6,843 nucleotides of DNA from assembly GCA_900553525.1 (NCBI GenBank), contig USDZ01000091.1:1-6843 (forward strand), given 5' to 3'. Positions 1 through 5,577 of the stretch are shown here, piece after piece. Each line of letters begins with the position of its first letter. Positions within the stretch are counted from its first letter, which is position 1. Both the position numbers and the translations under genes were made by a program. The notes beneath the pieces are model-generated. The model made no database searches, was not told the DNA's origin, and saw only the letters and a list, made by a program, of their open reading frames with translations. This DNA comes from an uncultured Oscillospiraceae bacterium. Its GTDB lineage: Bacteria; Bacillota; Clostridia; Oscillospirales; Acutalibacteraceae.

Positions 1-418
1 CGTAGGGGGAGGTCCGGGGTTTGAAAGCGCCCCCGCGCAGAAAGGCGGCGCCGGCCTCCTTGACCGCCTCGGCCACGCCCACGATCTGTTCCTCGGATTC
101 CACCGAGCAGGGACCCGCGATAATCCCGAGCTTGCCGCCGCCGATCACCGAACCGTTTCCCAGATCGATCACCGTGTCGCCGGGATGAAATTTCCGGTTG
201 GCCTTTTTATAGGGTTCCTGTACTCGCTTGACGCTCTGGACGATGTCCTGGGCGCCCACCGATTCGATGTCCACCGCCGCGGTGTCGCCGAGCAGGCCGA
301 GCACGACCGAATGTTCCCCGTACCAGGCGTTGACCTTGACGCTGTGCTGTTTTTCGAGCTGAGAAGAAAACGTCTCCACCTGTTCGTGGGTGACGCCGGG
401 CTTGAGTACGATAATCAT
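1..418 (-). CDS. aroF: DAHP synthase (3-deoxy-7-phosphoheptulonate synthase), N-terminal part, cut by window edge
   Basis: Catalyses the first step of the shikimate pathway, condensing phosphoenolpyruvate and erythrose 4-phosphate to DAHP in the cytoplasm. The 139 visible residues begin MIIVLKPGVTHEQVE. Residues 1 to about 70 resemble the small ferredoxin-like regulatory domain that precedes the TIM barrel in one class of bacterial DAHP synthases (the Thermotoga maritima type). The barrel then starts with IIAGPCSVES (99-108) and RGGAFKPRTSPY (128-139), both hallmark active-site stretches of the family. The rest, roughly 200 residues by comparison with the family, lies off the left edge. The ATG at 418-416 is preceded by a GGAAAGGAAG Shine-Dalgarno at 7-nt spacing. 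The gene is read from its own promoter through a Phe/Tyr attenuator and follows aroK. In this family the ferredoxin-like domain mediates Tyr/Phe feedback inhibition; that the same holds here is inference. Confidence 0.95.
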   Translation of the reverse strand, partial: MIIVLKPGVTHEQVETFSSQLEKQHSVKVNAWYGEHSVVLGLLGDTAAVDIESVGAQDIVQSVKRVQEPYKKANRKFHPGDTVIDLGNGSVIGGGKLGIIAGPCSVESEEQIVGVAEAVKEAGAAFLRGGAFKPRTSPY

Positions 419-490
419 AATGTCGCTTCCTTTCCGGTGATAAACCAAACTATGGAGGGGTTGAGCCAGCGGAAAGTCCCTTTTGTTTAC

Positions 491-522
491 AAAAGGCGGG
501 GCCCTACCATGGGCTCCGCCTT
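491..522 (-). terminator. Intrinsic terminator (attenuator hairpin) upstream of aroF
   Basis: On the minus strand AAGGCGGAGCCC (522-511) pairs with GGGCCCCGCCTT (504-493) around the loop ATGGTA, with one internal A-C mismatch. The 3' arm runs into TTTTGT. It sits about 70 nt before the aroF start codon and downstream of the leader peptide, so it would stop transcription before aroF. The U-tract is short (four U, then GU), so this is a moderate terminator. A second small hairpin, CCUUUUG-UAAA-CAAAAGG (497-480), overlaps the 3' arm and U-tract. Confidence 0.7.
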
Positions 523-566
523 ACATCAACTATTTACAGGGGCTTTCTTCCAGGACGGCCTCATGG
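507..566 (-). promoter_or_regulatory. Candidate antiterminator pairing in the aroF leader
   Basis: The segment CCATGAGGCCGTC (566-554) can pair with the 5' arm and loop of the terminator (520-507, GGCGGAGCCCATGG). The pairs are CCAUG with CAUGG, then GGC with GCC across a bulged A, then CGUC with GGCG across a two-base bulge: about 12 pairs including one G-U. Forming it excludes the terminator stem. The upstream arm starts only 5 nt after the leader stop codon, so a ribosome terminating there would cover much of it. I found the pairing by eye; its free energy has not been calculated. Confidence 0.5.
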
Positions 567-570
567 ACAA

Positions 571-669
571 CTATTCACTTGGGGAATCCGCGCAGCCAAA
601 AGCGCTCCGGCTAAACGAATAGCCAAAGATATAGCTATAAAATCGCGCGGTACCCAAGATGCGGACCAT
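571..669 (-). CDS. Phe/Tyr-rich attenuator leader peptide of aroF (32 aa)
   Basis: A small ORF that begins ATG GTC CGC, with a GGAGG Shine-Dalgarno (682-678) at an ideal 8-nt spacing, and ends at TAG (573-571). It encodes 32 residues starting MVRILGTAR and containing FYSYIFGYSFSRSAF at residues 10-24. That stretch has four Phe and three Tyr in 15 codons. There is no Trp codon. The start lies about 28 nt into the predicted transcript. The product is unlikely to act as a protein: like the trp, phe and his leader peptides, its translation would report the supply of charged tRNA-Phe and tRNA-Tyr to the hairpins downstream. The aromatic-rich composition, the Shine-Dalgarno, the promoter, the following terminator and the identity of the downstream gene all agree. 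Confidence 0.8.
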   Translation of the reverse strand: MVRILGTARFYSYIFGYSFSRSAFGCADSPSE

Positions 670-703
670 TCGAGACGCCTCCGATTCCAAATGAACTATT
701 TTT

Positions 704-732
704 ATCATACGGCCCGGACACCGGATTGTCAA
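704..732 (-). promoter_or_regulatory. Sigma-A promoter of aroF
   Basis: On the minus strand a perfect -35 TTGACA (732-727) and a -10 TATGAT (709-704) are separated by exactly 17 nt, which predicts a start near 697. It lies 78 nt after the aroK stop codon, so aroF can be transcribed independently of aroK. I see no convincing terminator between aroK and this promoter, so read-through from aroK is possible. The spacer contains TGTCCGG four bases upstream of the -10, as does the ABC-operon promoter. Confidence 0.88.
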
Positions 733-810
733 TGGAAAAACCTACGGTTCTTCAGGACAATCGGCAAAGATTTTTGTATGTCACGGCGGAAAAAGGGGAC
801 TCTGGCCCGA

Positions 811-1356
811 TCAAGGCGCGTCGCTGTTCCCCGAAAGCGTCCGTCCGGCCTCCGGATTTCCCAAAGCGAGAAGGATCTCGTCCGCCACCGCCTCAGGAGG
901 CGGATTGCCGTCGATAAACAGGGAGGCAGCTTCATAATACCGGGGGAGGCGCCGACCCATCAGTTCCCGCACTGCCTCCTCCTTGTCCGGACGCTGCAAA
1001 AGGGGGCGGGACCGATCCCCCTTGAGGCGGCTGAGTACGGTTTCAGGGGTCACGTCCAATAGGATAATGATGCCGGAGCGGCGCAGGGACACGGCGTTTT
1101 CAGGGAAGGTCAGGGCGCCGCCGCCGGTGGCGATCACCAATCCCTCTTTTTCGGCCAGGCGGGCGCAGACCTGCCGCTCCCGCAACCGGAAATCCTCTTC
1201 CCCGAAGCGGTTGAAGATATCCTCGACCGCCATGCCCGCCTCTTCTTCGATCAGGGCGTCGGTGTCCACAAACCGCCGGCCGGTGCGGGCGGCGAGAAGC
1301 CGCCCCACCGTGGTTTTGCCGCAGCCCATAAAGCCGCAGAGCACGAGATTTTGCAT
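811..1356 (-). CDS. aroK: Shikimate kinase
   Basis: Phosphorylates shikimate with ATP to shikimate 3-phosphate, the fifth step of chorismate synthesis, in the cytoplasm. The 181-residue length is normal for the family. Visible hallmarks are the P-loop GFMGCGKTT (8-16), the Mg/shikimate motif DTD (31-33), FR with Arg57 for shikimate binding, the GGGA loop (78-81), the lid arginine in RSRPLL (Arg117), and the late RRLPRYY arginines (135-139). The start is the ATG at 1356-1354, directly before QNLVLCGF, because AAAGGAGG stands 8 nt upstream. An in-frame ATG 33 codons earlier would only add an unrelated N-terminus that reads through this Shine-Dalgarno. It precedes aroF, which carries out the first step of the same pathway. 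No promoter of its own stands out in the 150 nt upstream. Confidence 0.95.
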   Translation of the reverse strand: MQNLVLCGFMGCGKTTVGRLLAARTGRRFVDTDALIEEEAGMAVEDIFNRFGEEDFRLRERQVCARLAEKEGLVIATGGGALTFPENAVSLRRSGIIILLDVTPETVLSRLKGDRSRPLLQRPDKEEAVRELMGRRLPRYYEAASLFIDGNPPPEAVADEILLALGNPEAGRTLSGNSDAP

Positions 1357-1452
1357 GGGGAAACCCTCCTTTGCAGATGGATGGAGGCGCTGTGTGGGGC
1401 CTTTGTTCGGTTTCATGCGGACGGGGATGAGGCGGGGTTCGCTTATGGAAGA

Positions 1453-1481
1453 CAAGGCCGCGGGCTATCCCCGCGGCCTTG
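1453..1481 (-). terminator. GC-rich hairpin after the ABC operon, probable terminator
   Basis: A perfect 12-bp inverted repeat, CAAGGCCGCGGG and CCCGCGGCCTTG, closes a 5-base loop 25 nt beyond the stop codon of the last ABC-operon gene and 96 nt before aroK. On the minus strand it is followed by TCTTCC, so the U-tract is poor. The stem strength and position favour termination of the ABC operon, but read-through into aroK cannot be excluded. Confidence 0.65.
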
Positions 1482-1506
1482 CTGCTGAAGGCATTGGAAG
1501 CCATTG

Positions 1507-3144
1507 TCAGTTCGTCCGGACTTCCTCGCCGGCCAGGTAATTTTCGATCTGCTTGATCGCATGGTTGACATCGGTGGCGTTGACCGCATAGGTCTCGCCT
1601 GTTGCACAGCGGACGATATAGACATTCGGGTCGTATTTGTAGATCGAAAGATCCACCGCGTTGCCCGATTCTTCGAGCGGCACCAGACGGAGGGAGAAGA
1701 CCGGATCCCCCGATATTTCCCCAGGCGCCGCCCCTTGCCGGTAGATGCTCATGAACACCTGATAGAGATCCCGGAAGTTGCCGGTGTCGTAGACCTCGCC
1801 CCCGACGGTGACTTTCAGCTGATCGTCCCGCGCGGTTTCGTCCGGGAAATGTTCCAGTTGGAAATCGGTCTCCTGGCCGTTCACCGTGACGACGATGTGG
1901 GACACGGAGTCGATGTTGTTGGAGAAGAGCATCGTCTCGGCGAGATCGTCGTACTGCGCCTCGGCCCAGGACACAGAGGCTTCCGAGAAACGGTATATCA
2001 CGGGGATTCGCTCGTCCTCGTTATAGACTAGGGCGTAGTATTCCCCGTTGTCGTTTTGGTTGCCCAACTGAATGGTGTGTTTCTGAATATTGTAGTACTC
2101 GATGCCGGCCTCTTCTCCGGAGTTCTCGGCCTCCTTCGTGGTCTGAACCGCCAGAGTGAAGACAGCCACGGAATAGGGATCGTCCAGCCCGTACTGTTTC
2201 AGGTCCTCGGAGGTGGGATAGGGTTTTTCCACCCCCGACGCCGTGACCGACGTATAGGTTCCAAAGGATTCGATCACATCGCTCGACGAATTGGTCGCGC
2301 GGTAATAGGGTTTGGTGATCACATAATCCGAAAAGGTCAGGTTGTCGGCCTCGGTTGCATACCGCAGAACCAGCGGAGAGGTCCTCACCCGGCCGGACAG
2401 TTCGATGTCCCGGAGAACGACCTGGCCGCTGTCGTCATCGGTCCGCACCGACGGGGATGTGACGACGTTCAAACCGATATAGGCGGTGGAGGGCTGGGAA
2501 ACCGTGTCCGCAAAGGTGGATTCCACCAGATAGACGGGATCCGACCCCACCTTGCGCAGATAATAGCCCTCCCCGGTGGGAGATTCCCGCCCGATTTCGA
2601 AAGAATGCACCGAGTCGTCGTGATAGGTGACGGTGATCTGCGCGGTCAGCCCCACGGTGACTTCGGGTTCCCCCTCTGAACTCTCGGCACTGGAGACACC
2701 GGAAGAGGTGTCGGAGGAAGTATCCGCCGAAGAAACGGGCTGGGCGAACTCGCCGGTAAACCCGTAATCTGCGGGGGATTCCGGATTGGACGAGATTTCT
2801 CGGGTGGCGGTGATGGTTGCCAGGGCGCTTTCCAGCGAGGATATTTCATAGGTGTTGACAGGCAGATCCCGGTAGGAATCCGCGACTAAATCGCCGTCGT
2901 CGTTCTGCGAGAGGGTATACGACTCGTCCTGGATCGTGATCTGAATGCTTTTGATCGGATGGTCAACGGTTTTACCGTCGGCATCGACGGATTTATCCAG
3001 CACCGTCACCGATGTGTCCGACGAAACCAGGGAAGAGGCATCTTCCCCGCCGCCGGGCAGCAGGAACAGAAGCACCAGCAACAGCGCCACCAGCGCGATC
3101 ACCGCAGCCCCGGCCAGGATCAGGGTGCGCACTTGTTTGCTCAT
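1507..3144 (-). CDS. Membrane-anchored DUF4340-family protein, last gene of the ABC operon
   Basis: A 545-residue protein with a short basic N-terminus, one hydrophobic anchor (about residues 8-29) and a long extracytoplasmic part. There is no lipobox cysteine, so it is probably an uncleaved anchor. The ectodomain shows DUF4340-type units: ADYGF at 125-129 leads to a strand-rich stretch with FEIGRESPTGEGYYLR, and QYGLDDP at 347-353 leads to IQLGNQNDNGEYYAL. A C-terminal part follows with VRCATGETYAVN (511-522). A Ser/Asp/Glu-rich linker (about 138-160) interrupts the first unit. DUF4340 proteins commonly accompany GldG-type ABC genes; their biochemical role is unknown. The start ATG (3144-3142) overlaps the GldG stop by ATGA, and its AAGGAGG Shine-Dalgarno lies inside the GldG C-terminal Arg codons, which suggests coupled translation. 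It is inferred to be an extracytoplasmic partner of the transporter. Confidence 0.87.
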   Translation of the reverse strand: MSKQVRTLILAGAAVIALVALLLVLLFLLPGGGEDASSLVSSDTSVTVLDKSVDADGKTVDHPIKSIQITIQDESYTLSQNDDGDLVADSYRDLPVNTYEISSLESALATITATREISSNPESPADYGFTGEFAQPVSSADTSSDTSSGVSSAESSEGEPEVTVGLTAQITVTYHDDSVHSFEIGRESPTGEGYYLRKVGSDPVYLVESTFADTVSQPSTAYIGLNVVTSPSVRTDDDSGQVVLRDIELSGRVRTSPLVLRYATEADNLTFSDYVITKPYYRATNSSSDVIESFGTYTSVTASGVEKPYPTSEDLKQYGLDDPYSVAVFTLAVQTTKEAENSGEEAGIEYYNIQKHTIQLGNQNDNGEYYALVYNEDERIPVIYRFSEASVSWAEAQYDDLAETMLFSNNIDSVSHIVVTVNGQETDFQLEHFPDETARDDQLKVTVGGEVYDTGNFRDLYQVFMSIYRQGAAPGEISGDPVFSLRLVPLEESGNAVDLSIYKYDPNVYIVRCATGETYAVNATDVNHAIKQIENYLAGEEVRTN

Positions 3145-4850
3145 AAATGCCTCCTTCGGATAAACACAACCAGGCTGATGACCAGCATGAGGGCCGGAAG
3201 GCCGATGGTGAAGATCCCAAGGCCCACGATCTGGCCGGTGAGGTCGCTGTGGCTGAGCGTTTCGGTATCCAGGGAGCGGCCGGAGATGGCCGGGCCTTCC
3301 GAGCCGGTGACGGCATTCAGGGCGCTGATGAGGAAGGCGTCGTTCTGATAGCCGCTGGTTTCAAGATAATACAGCATATAGGTGCTGCCGCTGACGAAGA
3401 CATGGGAACTCACCGTTTCCGACCCGTTGATAACCGCCCGTCTCTCCGCATAGGCCACCGCGGTGACCGGATAGCTGTCCGCGTCGATCAGTTCCACCTG
3501 GGCGTTCTCGTCGTCGGCAAGCGCCATCAGCTTGGCCGTGCTGCCGAAGGTGACCAGCGAGGTGTTGGAGGGATTGTCCTGGGAAATGTCGCTGTCCCGG
3601 GTGGTGACCAGCTGGCGGGGATAGGGGAGGAGGATCCGCTGATCGGCGACCGTGTCGGTCAGATCCGAACTCTGGATGCTGCCGATGGCGCATTCCAACA
3701 TATATTGGTAGTAATCTCTGTACAGGTTGCCGCTGTAGGTCTCCTGAATAATGTTGTCCGTCACCTGGATCCCGTAGTCGCCTTCCAGGAATCCATACAG
3801 CACCGGCAGCTTGGCGGTCATATCGCAGAAGAGGAAAAGATTGCGCTGGAGGTCCCCGTCGTTGGAGAGCCATTCCTGCAGGCGGTTCCGTTCCTCTTCG
3901 GTGAAATCCCGAGTGGGTCCGGCCAGGATCAGGGCCTGGCTGTCCTCGTGGATGTCGGTGGCGGTGGTGAAGTCCACCGTCTCCACGGTATAGCCGTTGA
4001 GCTCATAGAGATCCTGAAGCATGGAAATCGCATTGGTGTCCTCCCCGTGGCCGGTGAGCATGGTCACGACGGCCTGGTGATCGCTGGTCACGGTGTTGAT
4101 GCAGGACGCGAGTTTCTGCTCCACGAGGGAGGTTCTCGTATATCCGGTATACGAGGAATTTATACTCTCATCGAACAGGTCGGAGTAGCTGATGAGCTGG
4201 CTCCGGGACCCCGATTCAAACAGGATGTCGCCGATCTCCAGATCGTACTGGGAATATTGAGAACCCAAAGTGGGATTGGCGGTCAGATCGATGTAGGAAA
4301 CGGAGACCTTTCCGCCGCTGCGCGAGCCAAATTCGCGGGACATCTGGTAAAACTGGCGGAAGATCGTGTCCAGGTCATCGCCACGCTGGGAATTTGCAAA
4401 TATCGATTCGTCGGCGAATACCGTGATCTGGACCTCTTTCTGCAGGCTCTCGGCCACGGCGATGCCCTGTTCGCTGAGCGAAAAGGTCTTGTCCTCGGAC
4501 AGGTCGAAGGACAGGGGATAGCGGTCGGCCAGGATGCCCATGATCACATTGAAAAGCACGATGCCGGCGATGACGATGACGCTCAGCCCCGTGGCCATCG
4601 CGCCGTACCGCAGTTTCCGGGTGTCGGACCGGCGGCGCTCCTTTTTCTTTTTAGCCGGCGGCGGGGAGTCGGTCTTGTCTTCATCCCCGGTCTCTGCCGG
4701 TGCGGGGGCTTCTGCGGCAGGGGCTTCTGTTCCGCTTTCCCGCTGGCTATCCGCCGGTTCCGCGGGAGAGGCGGCCTCCGCCGTCTCGTTTTCGACGGGG
4801 GTTTCCTCGGTCTGGGGGGTCTGCTCTTCGGGCAGGTTTTCTTTACTCAT
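3141..4850 (-). CDS. GldG-family ABC transporter auxiliary membrane protein
   Basis: A 569-residue protein. Residues 1 to about 66 are an acidic Pro/Ala/Glu-rich, probably disordered cytoplasmic tail. A polybasic patch follows (KKKKERRRSDTRK, 67-79), then a transmembrane helix (about 84-107), a large extracytoplasmic domain, and a C-terminal helix (about 538-563) ending in RRRHL. The ectodomain carries the family-like MLTGHGE (254-260) and the strand-rich VQITVFADES segment typical of GldG/ABC-transporter auxiliary proteins. The start is taken at the ATG before SKENLPEEQ because AGGAGG lies 9 nt upstream; an in-frame ATG 15 codons earlier has no such support and overlaps the permease end. It follows the permease with a 16-nt gap and overlaps the next gene by ATGA. 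In Flavobacterium, GldG works with GldA and GldF in gliding; gliding is not implied here, and the substrate is unknown. Confidence 0.87.
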   Translation of the reverse strand: MSKENLPEEQTPQTEETPVENETAEAASPAEPADSQRESGTEAPAAEAPAPAETGDEDKTDSPPPAKKKKERRRSDTRKLRYGAMATGLSVIVIAGIVLFNVIMGILADRYPLSFDLSEDKTFSLSEQGIAVAESLQKEVQITVFADESIFANSQRGDDLDTIFRQFYQMSREFGSRSGGKVSVSYIDLTANPTLGSQYSQYDLEIGDILFESGSRSQLISYSDLFDESINSSYTGYTRTSLVEQKLASCINTVTSDHQAVVTMLTGHGEDTNAISMLQDLYELNGYTVETVDFTTATDIHEDSQALILAGPTRDFTEEERNRLQEWLSNDGDLQRNLFLFCDMTAKLPVLYGFLEGDYGIQVTDNIIQETYSGNLYRDYYQYMLECAIGSIQSSDLTDTVADQRILLPYPRQLVTTRDSDISQDNPSNTSLVTFGSTAKLMALADDENAQVELIDADSYPVTAVAYAERRAVINGSETVSSHVFVSGSTYMLYYLETSGYQNDAFLISALNAVTGSEGPAISGRSLDTETLSHSDLTGQIVGLGIFTIGLPALMLVISLVVFIRRRHL

Positions 4851-4866
4851 GGCTGGAATCCTCCTC

Positions 4867-5577
4867 TCAGCTCCATCTCTTGCGATCCAGCACACGCACG
4901 GTCAGGAACAGGAACAGTGCCTGCATGCTGAGAAAGAAGAAGACGTTGTCGTAGTTGATGATCCCGATGGTGAAGTTGTTGTAGCGGGCGGATACCGACA
5001 GGAAATTGACCACCGCGCTCAGGACTTGACTGGAGGGAAACATGGAGGTCAGGCTGTCCACCATCAGCAGAAGGAACGAAACCACAAAGGTTCCCAGCGC
5101 CGCGATGAACTGGCTTTCGGTCAGGGAGGAGATAAGCAGGCCGATCGAAATGATCATGCCGCCCAGCAGTAGCAGGCCCACGAAGTTGCCGATGATGACC
5201 ATCCAGTCGGGCGTGACCTGGAAAGCGATGATAATCGCAAAGACGATGGTGATGGAAATGCCGATGGCAAAGATGACCAAAGCCGCCAGGAATTTGCCCA
5301 GCACGATGCCGGTCAGGCTGACCGGCGAGGTGAGCAGGGCCTGGTCGGTTTTCATCCGCTTGTCGTCGCTCATCAGGCGCATGGTGAGAACCGGCAGGAC
5401 CAGCAGCATGAGGATGGACAGGATATTCGAATACACGATCGACAGATCGGTCAGCCTCAGCACCATGTTGGCCACATAGAAATACAAGCCGGAAATAAAG
5501 AAGATCATGGCCAGGATGATGTAGCCGATGGGGGAGGTAAAATAGGTTTTGAATTCCCGCTTGAATATGGCGCTCAT
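4867..5577 (-). CDS. ABC-2 type permease (GldF-like)
   Basis: A 236-residue integral membrane protein with about six hydrophobic helices (about 17-38, 46-67, 91-118, 126-150, 154-175, 212-228). It begins MSAIFKREFKTYFTSPIGY, the amphipathic start common in ABC-2 permeases, and has LLTSPVSLTGIVLGKF (81-96), a stretch typical of the GldF/NosY-like branch. It would form the membrane channel with the ATPase encoded just upstream, probably as a homodimer since only one permease gene is present. The start ATG (5577-5575) overlaps the ATPase stop by ATGA. Its AAGGAGGT Shine-Dalgarno is 8 nt away and lies within the Lys/Gly codons of the ATPase tail. Export of a substrate or mechanical work on the envelope are both possible; the sequence does not decide. 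Confidence 0.9.
   Translation of the reverse strand: MSAIFKREFKTYFTSPIGYIILAMIFFISGLYFYVANMVLRLTDLSIVYSNILSILMLLVLPVLTMRLMSDDKRMKTDQALLTSPVSLTGIVLGKFLAALVIFAIGISITIVFAIIIAFQVTPDWMVIIGNFVGLLLLGGMIISIGLLISSLTESQFIAALGTFVVSFLLLMVDSLTSMFPSSQVLSAVVNFLSVSARYNNFTIGIINYDNVFFFLSMQALFLFLTVRVLDRKRWS

Larger units (their letters stand above)
419..697 (-). promoter_or_regulatory. aroF 5' leader: predicted ribosome-mediated Phe/Tyr attenuator
   Basis: This is the untranslated leader of about 280 nt between the predicted aroF transcription start (near 697) and the aroF start codon. In transcript order it contains a leader-peptide Shine-Dalgarno (682-678), a Phe/Tyr-rich 32-codon ORF (669-571), a candidate antiterminator arm (566-554), an intrinsic-terminator hairpin (522-493) with a short U-tract, and the aroF Shine-Dalgarno (about 436-426). 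No T-box is convincing: there is no room for a Stem I, and the only T-box-like string, GGGTACCGCG, lies inside the leader ORF and lacks the UGGN bases. The assignment rests on sequence, codon content and geometry; no expression data are available. Confidence 0.75.

Noticed and set aside
185..622. Plus-strand 145-codon frame across the aroF start and leader
   Set aside because: It runs through the aroF coding region, its promoter-proximal leader and the terminator hairpin in antisense; minus-strand features explain the whole stretch.
640..660. T-box-like GGGTACCGCG in the aroF leader
   Set aside because: It lacks the UGGN bases that pair with the tRNA acceptor end, lies only about 40-50 nt from the predicted start with no room for Stem I, and falls within the leader-peptide ORF.
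811..1455. Longer aroK form starting 33 codons upstream
   Set aside because: The AAAGGAGG directly before the ATG at 1356 and the family's normal N-terminus, just ahead of the P-loop, favour the shorter form.
1504..2679. Plus-strand open frames of 175 and 207 codons opposite the DUF4340 gene
   Set aside because: They are shadows of the real minus-strand gene, with no family resemblance and no upstream signals.
3147..4931. A 594-codon open frame on the plus strand opposite the GldG gene
   Set aside because: It is antisense to a well-supported gene, has no recognisable domain and no convincing ribosome binding site, and its Gly/Val/His-rich composition is typical of the reverse of GC-rich coding DNA.
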